64,000 bases of DNA from CAZEHS01 sp964424355 (GTDB lineage Bacteria > Bacillota > Clostridia > Peptostreptococcales > Acidaminobacteraceae): the NCBI GenBank assembly GCA_964424355.1, contig CAYRIO010000015.1, positions 1 to 64,000 of the forward strand. Direction: 5' to 3'. How positions within the stretch are numbered: the first letter of the stretch is position 1; every line of letters begins with the position of its first letter. Shown in pieces: positions 16,441-25,032 of the stretch. Below the pieces are notes generated by a model that did no database searches, was not told the DNA's origin, and saw only the letters and a list, made by a program, of their open reading frames with translations. A program made the translations under genes and the position numbers.

Positions 16441-17868
16441 TCAGTATGCAAGCATCCGGATTTCGCCTTCATCTTTCTGAATACGCACGCCTTGCATCGC
16501 TTCCTTAACATTGTAGAAGCTATTCCCGATACGGATTTTCACCCCGGGATAAACCATCTGCGCAAGAACCCGTGAATCCTTCAGCTGATCCATCAGAGCA
16601 TTCAACGCTTTCAGGGCTTCTTGCTTCTGTCGCAATGTTTCATTGGACTGGATCAGGGTAGAATTAGTCTTTTCCAGCATGGCGCTCAGTTCAGCACTGG
16701 TACCTGTGTCCAGTTGCTTCCGAATCATCCGCTGTGCCTGAGTCAATTTAAGGATACCATCTTGAGTCTCTTTGATCTGTTCGGCAAGTTCTTTAAAATC
16801 TTCCATGATCTTATTGTCCACACCTAGCCGCACTTTTGTTAAAGTTCCCATTTCCGAACCCAATACCTTTGCACGGACTTCTTTGCGGACATTCAATTCC
16901 CCACCAACAATCATTCCCCGTTTTCCATCTGAAAGAATGCTGCCATCGCAATTGATGTGACAATGCAGGATTGCATCTGAATTAATATTTCCAGAAACTC
17001 GGGCATGGGTGTTATTCAGGAAATTAGCCTTCAAATCTCCGCCAACTTCCAGCTCTGCAAGGTCATTTCCCTGGACACCGCCATTGATTAACAAATTCCC
17101 TTTTGTTTCAATACGGGCGCACTCTACAATTCCGTTTATCTCTACATCTGAGTCTGTAATGATCTCATACCCGGTTAAAACATTCCCGTAGATGATGACC
17201 TTGCCCGTAAAATGAATATTTCCGGTTTCAGGGCCAACATCCTTTCGGAGCTCCAGTATTTCAACGATACTGATTTTTTCTCCGTCAAACAGGATGTTTC
17301 CGCTCTTATCTGCAATCAATTGCAGTCCATCTTCTGACTGCCTGATATTTTTACCAAACTTAAAATTCGTAGCCTTTCCCGGTTTTGCTTTGATTTCACG
17401 TCCGGTAACCGTGGTGCCATCTTGGCCAAGGGTCGGGAGGGTACGGGTTACAAGGAGATCACCGGCCTCTGCCACCTTTAAAGTGTCGAGTTCTTTGAAG
17501 TTAACACGGTCGCCGCTGAGCATTTTGGGCTGCTTGTGCGTCTCTTTATCGACATAGAACGTCATTTCTCCGTCCTTGCCATTCTCATGAGGAACACCTG
17601 TGGCTACGAGCAAGTTGTTACAAAGGATTGGGTCTTGGACAATTGATTCCACAACAGCCATATCAATACCAAAGCTGACGTTTTTCGCTTTTAATGCATC
17701 CAAAATATCCGCAGATGTGACCGTACAATCAGGTCGGTGCATTTCGATGGAAATGTAGGCTTTATAATAATCACTGGTTATGCTGACTAGGATATCATAT
17801 CCTTTAGGCTCTACTGCGGGAGTGCCTCCCTGCGGATCTGTCTGCTGGCTCATCCGTGATTCCCCCAT
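16441..17868 (-). CDS. FapA family (DUF342) protein
   Basis: The 475-residue protein has the FapA/DUF342 pattern. A first domain (about residues 25-170) contains LDALKAKNVSFGIDMAVVES and GEMTFYVD. A right-handed beta-helix region (about 200-340) is full of short V/I-rich turns such as TGKVIIYGNVLTGYEI and GNLLINGGVQGNDLAELEVGG. A coiled coil follows (about 345-420). FapA proteins are polymer-forming cell-surface-associated regulators in some species; a flagellar role here is inferred only from context. It starts 7 bases after sigD. An internal ATG six codons in is an alternative start. Confidence 0.85.
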   Translation of the reverse strand: MGESRMSQQTDPQGGTPAVEPKGYDILVSITSDYYKAYISIEMHRPDCTVTSADILDALKAKNVSFGIDMAVVESIVQDPILCNNLLVATGVPHENGKDGEMTFYVDKETHKQPKMLSGDRVNFKELDTLKVAEAGDLLVTRTLPTLGQDGTTVTGREIKAKPGKATNFKFGKNIRQSEDGLQLIADKSGNILFDGEKISIVEILELRKDVGPETGNIHFTGKVIIYGNVLTGYEIITDSDVEINGIVECARIETKGNLLINGGVQGNDLAELEVGGDLKANFLNNTHARVSGNINSDAILHCHINCDGSILSDGKRGMIVGGELNVRKEVRAKVLGSEMGTLTKVRLGVDNKIMEDFKELAEQIKETQDGILKLTQAQRMIRKQLDTGTSAELSAMLEKTNSTLIQSNETLRQKQEALKALNALMDQLKDSRVLAQMVYPGVKIRIGNSFYNVKEAMQGVRIQKDEGEIRMLAY

Positions 17869-17875
17869 GCTTCCC

Positions 17876-18616
17876 TCAGTTATTGTTCGCTGTGTGCAGA
17901 CCTGATTTCAAGCGCATCATCGCCTTGGTATGCAACTGTGATATACGTGATTCAGAAATTCCCATGATGGCCGCGATTTCTTTATACGTCAATTCCGAAT
18001 AATAATAAAAATCAACAATCATCCGTTCCCGTTCAGGTAGAGCATCTACCTGTCCTCTCAAAATACGTTTTGTCTCATTCTCCATGTAAGAAGCCTCTGG
18101 ATTCGCATCCAAATGGTCACTTTTAACGGAGAAATTGCTATTTTCCTCGATTTTTTCTTCTAGAGAAACCATCGTGAAAACCGTGAATTCAGAGAGCAAC
18201 TTTGACATTTCATCTCGACTCAATCCCATTTCCTGAGCCATAAGTGATTCATCAATCGCCGAACCATGAGTTGCTTGAAGGCGTTCCATGATTTCTTCCA
18301 TTTGACGATACTTATGCCGCATGCTTCGCGGAATCCAATCCAGGCTTCTCAGCTGATCGATTACAGCCCCGCGAATCCGAAAATTCGCGTAGGTTTCGAA
18401 TTTTACATTCTTGTCAGGATCAAATTTTTCAATCGCATCTATCAGCCCAAGAATCCCATAACTCACCAGATCTTCATACTCCACATGGGCGTGGTAATTG
18501 ACATAAAGCCTGCCAGCGACGATTTTCACCAGTTCCACATAGTGCAGGATTAGTGCATCCTTGGCGGACCGGTCATGGTGTTCCTTGAATCGAACCCACA
18601 GATCACTGGTTGCCAT
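17876..18616 (-). CDS. sigD: Flagellar sigma factor SigD/FliA (sigma-28 type)
   Basis: The 246-residue protein has the three regions of the FliA/WhiG family: region 2 with YEDLVSYGILGLIDAIEKFDP and NVKFETYANFRIRGAVIDQL, region 3 with DWIPRSMRHKYRQMEEIME, and region 4 with LTYKEIAAIMGISESRISQL as the -35-binding helix-turn-helix. It would direct late flagellar genes (flagellin, motor, chemoreceptors), most of which are not in this window. It follows cheD by 36 bases. The cheD stop lies inside a TATAAT-like sequence, which could mark a weak internal promoter, but no -35 is visible. Confidence 0.96.
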   Translation of the reverse strand: MATSDLWVRFKEHHDRSAKDALILHYVELVKIVAGRLYVNYHAHVEYEDLVSYGILGLIDAIEKFDPDKNVKFETYANFRIRGAVIDQLRSLDWIPRSMRHKYRQMEEIMERLQATHGSAIDESLMAQEMGLSRDEMSKLLSEFTVFTMVSLEEKIEENSNFSVKSDHLDANPEASYMENETKRILRGQVDALPERERMIVDFYYYSELTYKEIAAIMGISESRISQLHTKAMMRLKSGLHTANNN

Positions 18617-18652
18617 AGTCTATTTCTCCCTATCTGTAGCATTGGTAGTATA

Positions 18653-19138
18653 TTATAGCGTCTTTGTCCCATGCCCGATGGTTTTTATCAATAATTTTCC
18701 GTCCTCAGAATAAAACTCAATGGACCGACCGAAGTTGCCGCCTGTATCATCTGCCAACACAGGAATTCCCATGGCTTTAAGCATCTCTCTGACAGCAGCG
18801 GCATTCCGCTCCCCTATCTTCATGATATCATTTTGCCCAGAAAACGCAAACATTTGAGCCCCTCCTGCCATTTTACAGACAAGACGGCTCTTATTTGCGC
18901 CCAAGCTCTTCATTTCTTCCACCAGCTTAACAATGGCAGTATCTGCGAATTTTGCTTCATTGCTATTGTTCTTAATCGCTTTGCTGGATGGCAGCATGAC
19001 ATGGGCCATACCTGTCACTTTCGTTACCGGATCGTATAGACAAACGCCTACGCAGGAGCCTAACCCGAGCGTTGTCAACCCTCCAGGATGCTTGACCGAC
19101 TTTAAGTCGGCCATTCCAACCTTCACTAAGTCAATCAT
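18653..19138 (-). CDS. cheD: Chemoreceptor glutamine deamidase CheD
   Basis: CheD deamidates glutamines on chemoreceptors and in Bacillus and Thermotoga also binds CheC, stimulating its phosphatase activity. The 161-residue protein carries the catalytic Cys29 in TLGLGSCVGVCLYD and His46 in TGMAHVMLP, plus the FGRSIEFYSEDGKL C-terminal region. It overlaps cheC by 4 bases (ATGA), consistent with a CheC-CheD complex. Confidence 0.96.
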   Translation of the reverse strand: MIDLVKVGMADLKSVKHPGGLTTLGLGSCVGVCLYDPVTKVTGMAHVMLPSSKAIKNNSNEAKFADTAIVKLVEEMKSLGANKSRLVCKMAGGAQMFAFSGQNDIMKIGERNAAAVREMLKAMGIPVLADDTGGNFGRSIEFYSEDGKLLIKTIGHGTKTL

Positions 19139-19755
19139 ATCTCAATTCCTATGCTCTTCAGAAGTATGGAATAGGAGTCCACTTCAGGAATCAGGAAGAA
19201 AAAGCCTTCCACTGATTCGTTTTCCTGGCACTCGATGAATTCGTTCTGTATGATCAGAATCTTGTCTCCAACGAGGCCGAAGTGAACTGCCGGAACACTT
19301 AAGATGGCTCCTGCCATATCCACCGCCAATGAAGGGATGGATATTTTGATATTAAGACTGGTCAACCCTGACAAGGACGAAATATACGATCCTGCGAGAA
19401 TGTTTCCAATTTCTTTGAGAGCAGATACTGCAAAATCATCGATTGTACCCGTATCCATCCCAGGCATCATCAGGCGAATCAGAGTCTTAGCCGCATCTAG
19501 AGTAAGGATAAACATGATGCTGCCTTCCATATCCCCATCCAACTTGAAGAAGATACCACAGACTTCCACTTCTTCACCGCCTAAAAGCTCTGGCACATCC
19601 TGAACATCCATGACAGTAACCTTGGGAACCTTCATATCCACTTTTTTATCAATCATTTTTGCCAGCGCTGTAGCAGCGTTACCTGCTCCGATGTTCCCTA
19701 TTTCTTTTAGGACATCCAGCACTACAGAGTCCATATTGTCAAGCTGAACTGTCAT
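19135..19755 (-). CDS. cheC: CheY-P phosphatase CheC
   Basis: CheC removes phosphate from CheY-P and takes part in adaptation. Both active-site motifs of the D/S-x3-E-x2-N type are present: VLDVLKEIGNIGAGNAATAL near the N-terminus and VSALKEIGNILAGSY in the middle, so the protein should be a two-site phosphatase. The 206-residue length is normal. It follows cheW by 12 bases and overlaps cheD by 4. Confidence 0.96.
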   Translation of the reverse strand: MTVQLDNMDSVVLDVLKEIGNIGAGNAATALAKMIDKKVDMKVPKVTVMDVQDVPELLGGEEVEVCGIFFKLDGDMEGSIMFILTLDAAKTLIRLMMPGMDTGTIDDFAVSALKEIGNILAGSYISSLSGLTSLNIKISIPSLAVDMAGAILSVPAVHFGLVGDKILIIQNEFIECQENESVEGFFFLIPEVDSYSILLKSIGIEI

Positions 19756-19767
19756 GGGTCACACTCC

Positions 19768-20214
19768 TCAATGCGTCAAATCTGCCTCGTCAAGTCCCAG
19801 AACTTTCGGCAGGTCAATGAGCATAATGATTCTTCCTTCATGTTTTCCAACCTGCCGAATGAAATCCTGACCGTTGGTTCCTCGGATTACAGGCGCATCT
19901 TCAATACTCTCAATGTCCAATTGAAGCACTTCCGACGAAGAATCCACAATAATTCCAATTTTGGTTTCACCGACATTTGTTATTATAATTCGAGATTCAT
20001 CTGTGAATTCCTTTTCTGGAAGTAAAAAACGTTTTCGCATGTGTACGATTGGGATAATATTTCCCCGGAGATTCACAACGCCCTGGATATAGGGCTTTGT
20101 ATAAGGGATTCGCGTGATCGGGATGATCTTCTCGATATTCTCCACGTGGTGGATATTGATTCCGTAATACTCCCGTTCAATCTTAAAGATCACATATTCG
20201 TTGGTTGTGCTCAT
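19768..20214 (-). CDS. cheW: Chemotaxis coupling protein CheW
   Basis: CheW links chemoreceptors to CheA. The 148-residue protein is a single CheW domain beginning YVIFKIEREYYGINI, with the conserved PYIQGVVNLRGNIIPIVHM and the ESRIIITNVGETKIGIIVDSSSEVL strands split across the two subdomains. It lies 11 bases after cheA and 12 before cheC. Its sequence resembles the P5 domain of CheA next door, as expected. Confidence 0.97.
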   Translation of the reverse strand: MSTTNEYVIFKIEREYYGINIHHVENIEKIIPITRIPYTKPYIQGVVNLRGNIIPIVHMRKRFLLPEKEFTDESRIIITNVGETKIGIIVDSSSEVLQLDIESIEDAPVIRGTNGQDFIRQVGKHEGRIIMLIDLPKVLGLDEADLTH

Positions 20215-20225
20215 GGCGTATCCCC

Positions 20226-22337
20226 CTAAAACAGTTGGTTCGGATCAACAATCAGAGCAACTGATCCGTTTCCTAGAATGGTGGCACCTGCAATTGTCTT
20301 GATGCCCGTCAGGTATTTACCCAGGGACTTGATGACTATTTCCTGCTGACCAATGAGGCTGTCCACAACCAGGCCCACTTCTTGGGATCCTTTTTTCACA
20401 ATGACAATGGTGAGCTCTTCTTTGTCTCGGTTAGAACCATCAACCGCTAAAATTTCGCCCAACCGCAGAATCGGCAGTGTCGCATTCCTGTACAGTACGA
20501 CTTCCTGCTCTTGAATCTTACTGATTGAACTTGTCTTGATTGTTGTTATCTCTTTGATGTTATTGAGAGGCAGAGCATATTTTTCAGTCCCCATGATCAC
20601 CATGAGGGCTTGAATGATTGCCAAGGTCAGTGGCAGTCGGATCAGGAATTTAGAACCTTTTCCGATGTTGTTGATGATTTCTACATTGCCGCCTAAGGAT
20701 TCAATCTTCGTTTTTACAACATCCAGACCCACGCCGCGTCCTGAAAGATCCGTCACCACTGCTGCAGTACTGAAACCTGGCTTGAACAGCAGCATGATCA
20801 ATTCCTGCTGGCTCATGGATTCAACTTCTTCGCGGGTTACAACCCCTTTTTCCAGAGCCTTTTGAGCTACACGTTCGACATTGATGCCATTCCCATCGTC
20901 TTCCACCTCAATGACAACCGTGTTGCCATCCGGATAAGCTCTCAGGCTCACCGTACCGTGTTCAGTTTTCCCTCTGGCACTGCGCTCAGCCGGTGATTCA
21001 ATCCCGTGGTCGATTGAGTTACGAATCAAGTGGATCAAAGGATCGCCGATTTCATCGATGACTGTTCGGTCGACTTCTGTCTCTTCGCCTGACAGGTTCA
21101 ATTTGATGCTCTTGCCAAGATCCTTGGCTAAATCACGGACCATGCGAGGAAATCTGTTGAAAACACGCTCCACAGGAACCATCCGAACTTTCATGACCGC
21201 ATCATGCAAGGAAGTGGTTATCCTCTCCAGATACTCAACTGCCTCCAGATTGTTTTGGTGATTATCTGCACTTTCATAGTCTTCCAATCGTGTTTTAATG
21301 ATAATGAGTTCAGAAACCAGATTCATCAGATTATCAAGCCGGTCAATATCGACGCGAACGGTTTTTGAGGTTTTCCCTTTTGCAGATGCAGTTTTATCGG
21401 CATCTTGCTGCTCTTTGGTTGCTTTCAAATTCAATTTATCAGCTGCAGCTGCTTCTGGCTCCGTGGCATCGGTAAGAACTTCCATGCTTTCTTTTGCAGC
21501 CGGCGCCGAGGATTTTGTTGTGGTCGGTCCCGTGAAATCAGTTTCCGCTACAATAACGTCTTTGATCTCTGAGACATGCATGACCTCTTCACGGGTCTCT
21601 TCTTTGGAGAGTTTAGAAATGTAAAGAACCTCAAACTCATTGTCAAATCGCTCATCTTCAATGTCTTCAGCAATAGGCCATGACTTGATGATTTCTCCGT
21701 TTTGCTCTAATGTATTGAAAACGATGAAAGAACGGGCTGCTTTCAGCATGCAGCCATCCTGAAGAATGATTTTAACCTTGTAGGCAAAAAAACCATTATC
21801 GTGAGCCTGCTTGATGACGCTCTCAGGGATGTCCTCAAGGGTTAGGTTAAATACGGCCCCCTCTTCCGTTGACTCAACTGTGCTGCTCGCAGCTGGAGCG
21901 TCGCCGGTCTTTGTGATAAATCCTTTACGAGAGCTTTCAACCTGTGAAGTTCCCTTACTCTTCGCAATGTCCTTAAGTTTTTGAATGAGTTCGCTGGAAT
22001 CCAATTCGCCTTCCTGGCCAGAGGCTGTCAGGGTATTGATGTACTCCTCCAGGGCATCGAAACACTCAAATAAGATATTTATAATTGTTTCCGTAACTGG
22101 GATCTCTTTGTTACGCACCAAATGCAAAACATTTTCCATTTCGTGGGTCAAATTGGCCGTGCGGGTATATCCCATGGTTCCAGACATCCCTTTAATCGTG
22201 TGGGCGATTCGGAAAATTTCGTTCAACAGATTCAGATCATCCGTATTATTTTCCAGTTCCATCAGCACTTCATTCATATGCTGCAAATGTTCATTGGATT
22301 CTTCAATAAATATTTCAAGATATTGACTCATGTCCAT
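20226..22337 (-). CDS. cheA: Chemotaxis histidine kinase CheA
   Basis: CheA phosphorylates CheY and CheB in response to receptor state. The 703-residue protein has P1 with the phosphorylated His46 (FRIAHTIKGMSGTMGY), a P2-like region (about 165-265), an Ala/Glu/Lys-rich linker, the P3 dimerisation helices (RVDIDRLDNLMNLVSELIII, about 320-380), the P4 ATPase domain with N, G1 and G2 boxes (HLIRNSIDHGIE, EVEDDGNGI, GRGVGLDVV), and the P5 CheW-like domain (about 565-700). Ribosome site GGGGGTG lies in the end of cheB. Confidence 0.97.
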   Translation of the reverse strand: MDMSQYLEIFIEESNEHLQHMNEVLMELENNTDDLNLLNEIFRIAHTIKGMSGTMGYTRTANLTHEMENVLHLVRNKEIPVTETIINILFECFDALEEYINTLTASGQEGELDSSELIQKLKDIAKSKGTSQVESSRKGFITKTGDAPAASSTVESTEEGAVFNLTLEDIPESVIKQAHDNGFFAYKVKIILQDGCMLKAARSFIVFNTLEQNGEIIKSWPIAEDIEDERFDNEFEVLYISKLSKEETREEVMHVSEIKDVIVAETDFTGPTTTKSSAPAAKESMEVLTDATEPEAAAADKLNLKATKEQQDADKTASAKGKTSKTVRVDIDRLDNLMNLVSELIIIKTRLEDYESADNHQNNLEAVEYLERITTSLHDAVMKVRMVPVERVFNRFPRMVRDLAKDLGKSIKLNLSGEETEVDRTVIDEIGDPLIHLIRNSIDHGIESPAERSARGKTEHGTVSLRAYPDGNTVVIEVEDDGNGINVERVAQKALEKGVVTREEVESMSQQELIMLLFKPGFSTAAVVTDLSGRGVGLDVVKTKIESLGGNVEIINNIGKGSKFLIRLPLTLAIIQALMVIMGTEKYALPLNNIKEITTIKTSSISKIQEQEVVLYRNATLPILRLGEILAVDGSNRDKEELTIVIVKKGSQEVGLVVDSLIGQQEIVIKSLGKYLTGIKTIAGATILGNGSVALIVDPNQLF

Positions 22338-22340
22338 ACG

Positions 22341-23411
22341 CTACACCCCCATGGCTTTAATGATTTCATCGGCAATGACATCCAAACTGACAATCTTATC
22401 CACTGCGTCCAGCTTAATCGCTGATTTTGGCATGCCAAAGACTACACAGCTTTCCTCATCCTGAGCGATGATAAAGGTACGATTCTCCTTGAGCCGTTTC
22501 AATCCCTTTGCTCCGTCAGAACCCATCCCAGTCATAATAACGCCCACGATTTCACTCATTTTAAGATCAGCCAGGGAATCCATCATTGCATCAACCGATG
22601 GCCTGTGACCGGATACCAATCCATCATCGCCTAGCTTGATTCTGAAATTATGCCCTTCCCTGACTATTCTTAAGTGATAGTCACCAGGGGCTATATAGAC
22701 CCAGCCGGGAAGTAACAGGTCATTGTGCTCAGCTTCTTTAACACGCATCTGGCTGATACCATCCATCCGCTCGGCCAAAGATTTTGTGAAACCCGGGGGC
22801 ATATGCTGTACCACCAGTACACTGGCTTGAAGGTTCCCCGGAAGATTAGGGATTACATCCTGCAGAGCCTTCGGGCCTCCTGTCGAAGTTCCGATCGCAA
22901 TGATCTTTTTGATCCGGCCCTCTTTTGAGCCGATGGCAGGTTCAATGCGGCTGATAGCCGCTCTTGCTATGGGAATCCGTTCCCTCCGAGGAGACGAGCG
23001 CCCCTTGACGGATACCCGTGCTGCCATTTTAAGTTTATTCAGAAGCTCCTGCTGCATATCCTGTGTATTGATTTGAAAAATACTGCTGGGTTTCGTTATG
23101 AAATCAAGGGCACCCAGTTCCAAAGCTCGCAGTGTGGCATCTGCACCTTCCTTCGTCAAACTGCTGAGCATGATGACAGGCATCGGTGCATCCCGCATCA
23201 CGATCTCCAGCGCAGACAGACCGTCCATAACAGGCATTTCAACATCCAGAGTCATGACATCCGGTTTCAACTGCAAAACCTTCTGCACCGCCTCTTGCCC
23301 GTTCTTAGCCGTATCCACCACCAGTAGCCCTGGGTCGGAATTGACAATGTCTGATATGACCTTTCGCATGAAAGCTGAATCATCCACTATGAGTACCCTT
23401 TTCTTTTCCAT
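22341..23411 (-). CDS. cheB: Chemotaxis methylesterase CheB
   Basis: CheB removes methyl groups from, and deamidates, chemoreceptors. Starting at MEKKRVLIVDDSAFMRK (23411) it has 356 residues: a receiver domain with acceptor Asp56 (VMTLDVEMPVMDG) and a catalytic domain (about 160-355) with the Ser in IAIGTSTGGPKAL, His in VVQHMPPGFTKSLAERM and Asp in TGMGSDGAKGL. A longer frame extends upstream but runs through the end of the PilZ gene; the receiver alignment selects the ATG one base after the PilZ-gene stop. Confidence 0.96.
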   Translation of the reverse strand: MEKKRVLIVDDSAFMRKVISDIVNSDPGLLVVDTAKNGQEAVQKVLQLKPDVMTLDVEMPVMDGLSALEIVMRDAPMPVIMLSSLTKEGADATLRALELGALDFITKPSSIFQINTQDMQQELLNKLKMAARVSVKGRSSPRRERIPIARAAISRIEPAIGSKEGRIKKIIAIGTSTGGPKALQDVIPNLPGNLQASVLVVQHMPPGFTKSLAERMDGISQMRVKEAEHNDLLLPGWVYIAPGDYHLRIVREGHNFRIKLGDDGLVSGHRPSVDAMMDSLADLKMSEIVGVIMTGMGSDGAKGLKRLKENRTFIIAQDEESCVVFGMPKSAIKLDAVDKIVSLDVIADEIIKAMGV

Positions 23412-23412
23412 G

Positions 23413-24123
23413 CTAGACCAACCCTTTTTTACGTAGATTCCGCTGCTTTTCAAAAACGAACGCGACAATCTTGCTTCTATCTTTCTCTTCCATTTCCAAG
23501 AACCTGATTCCGCAGTCATATCTCTTCACGATGGGATCAGATAGCTGGCAACGCACAACTTCCGCCGGGACTTCCACCCTATCTTTTTCAAGTACAATGA
23601 TGATTTGAAGTTTCAAACCTAGTTCCAGCCGTTCGCCAACAATAGCTCTGAGGCCTCCACCACTGATATCTTTTGTGATGACAGGGATTTTTTTGTAATC
23701 GACGATTTCAACTTCTATTATTTTACCCCTGTCCATTTGCTTTTCAATGGTGATTCCAGCAGGAATTTTCAGTATGACGTCCGTAAGCAATGGCAGTCTG
23801 AAATAATTCCTTCGCTGATCCTTGTCCACCGCGCTTAACAATTGAATGAAGAGTAAGGGAGGAGAGCCAGTTGAATGTCGGCTAACCACCATCCCAGAAA
23901 AATGACAAACCCCTAAATCTTCTTTTTTGAAATAAACCTGCATTTTTAGCCCAACAGCCAGCGGATATCGCTGTCCGTTATGAATAGGAACCGAAACAGC
24001 GAATTTAGTGTCTGTTACGATTTCAAACAATTCACATTTCAGATTGATGCGCTTGTTGGGTCCAATTTCTACCGCGAGTTCAAGATCTGTCACATCTGCC
24101 AGCATCGCTCTGATATTGTCCAT
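23413..24123 (-). CDS. PilZ-domain c-di-GMP receptor (YcgR-like)
   Basis: The 236-residue protein has an N-terminal YcgR-N-like beta barrel (about 10-105) and a C-terminal PilZ domain beginning QRRNYFRLPL (RxxxR, about residue 105-112) with DISGGGLRAIVGE, which stands for the D/NxSxxG motif; together these bind cyclic di-GMP. YcgR-type proteins slow flagellar rotation by contacting the rotor or stator. Its place between flhG and cheB inside the flagellar operon supports a motility-brake role. It ends one base before cheB. No enzymatic domain is present. Confidence 0.9.
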   Translation of the reverse strand: MDNIRAMLADVTDLELAVEIGPNKRINLKCELFEIVTDTKFAVSVPIHNGQRYPLAVGLKMQVYFKKEDLGVCHFSGMVVSRHSTGSPPLLFIQLLSAVDKDQRRNYFRLPLLTDVILKIPAGITIEKQMDRGKIIEVEIVDYKKIPVITKDISGGGLRAIVGERLELGLKLQIIIVLEKDRVEVPAEVVRCQLSDPIVKRYDCGIRFLEMEEKDRSKIVAFVFEKQRNLRKKGLV

Positions 24124-24147
24124 AATGTCCTCTCCCGCAGCGCAATG

Positions 24148-25032
24148 TTAACGCTGCAAATTGTTGAAGAGTCTGTTCAAAAAAACGTCGAATCCCCTGA
24201 CGGTACTGGGTACATCCTTTTTTGAGGTTAAGTTTCCCGCAATCAAGTCAATGCCTTTACTCGCCAGACAGTTCGGATAATTCACCATAAAGGGGATTTG
24301 TTGCCGAACAGATTTGCATACGTTGGGATCTTCGTAAATGAATCCTAAACTCTCGACATCCACCTTCAGGAATTTTTTAGCGGCTGAATGGATCTTATTA
24401 TAGACATCCTGCCCTTCCTTATTGGATTCAACCCGATTGACGACTATCCGAATTTGCTTATCCTGCTCTGTAATATTCTTAATCAGAGCATATGCATCCG
24501 TAATTGCTGACGGATCCGGAGTTACTACCAGAATAACCTCGCTGGCAGCTCGAATAAATGACATGACATTCTGATTCAGGCCTGCGCCGGTATCCACCAG
24601 GATGAACTCCGATTCTTCGTTCAGAAATGCAAGGCTGGTAATCAGATTATCTAAGGATTGTGATTCAATGTTAACCAATTCCATGACACCTGAACCGCCG
24701 GAAATGATTTTTATCCCTTCGGGTCCTTCCAAAACCACTTCGCGAATATCCATTTCATTTTTTACAACATGGGTCAGCGTATACTTCGGCACAACCCCCA
24801 TGATCACATCTACGTTGGCAAGTCCCAGATCCGCATCTATCACGCTGACTTTGTAATTCCGCCGTGATAGAGCAATCGCTAGATTCACCGTGAAATTGGT
24901 CTTGCCTACGCCGCCCTTTCCGCTGGATATGGTGATGACCCGTGCGTCCTGAACTTCTTTGACAATGTCAGGAAACTCCGTTTTTTTGTTGGTGCTGATC
25001 AGTTCACGAAGCTTTTGTGCTTGATCCTTCAT
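24148..25032 (-). CDS. flhG: Flagellar number regulator FlhG (MinD-like ATPase)
   Basis: FlhG is a ParA/MinD-type ATPase that controls flagellar number and placement with FlhF. The 294-residue protein begins MKDQAQKLRELI, containing the DQAxxLR motif that stimulates FlhF GTPase. The deviant Walker A is SGKGGVGKT (residues 37-45), the Walker B region is LVDTGAGLNQNVMSF, and the C-terminus ends with an amphipathic helix (FDVFLNRLFNNLQ), the likely membrane-targeting sequence. It overlaps flhF by 4 bases. Confidence 0.96.
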   Translation of the reverse strand: MKDQAQKLRELISTNKKTEFPDIVKEVQDARVITISSGKGGVGKTNFTVNLAIALSRRNYKVSVIDADLGLANVDVIMGVVPKYTLTHVVKNEMDIREVVLEGPEGIKIISGGSGVMELVNIESQSLDNLITSLAFLNEESEFILVDTGAGLNQNVMSFIRAASEVILVVTPDPSAITDAYALIKNITEQDKQIRIVVNRVESNKEGQDVYNKIHSAAKKFLKVDVESLGFIYEDPNVCKSVRQQIPFMVNYPNCLASKGIDLIAGNLTSKKDVPSTVRGFDVFLNRLFNNLQR

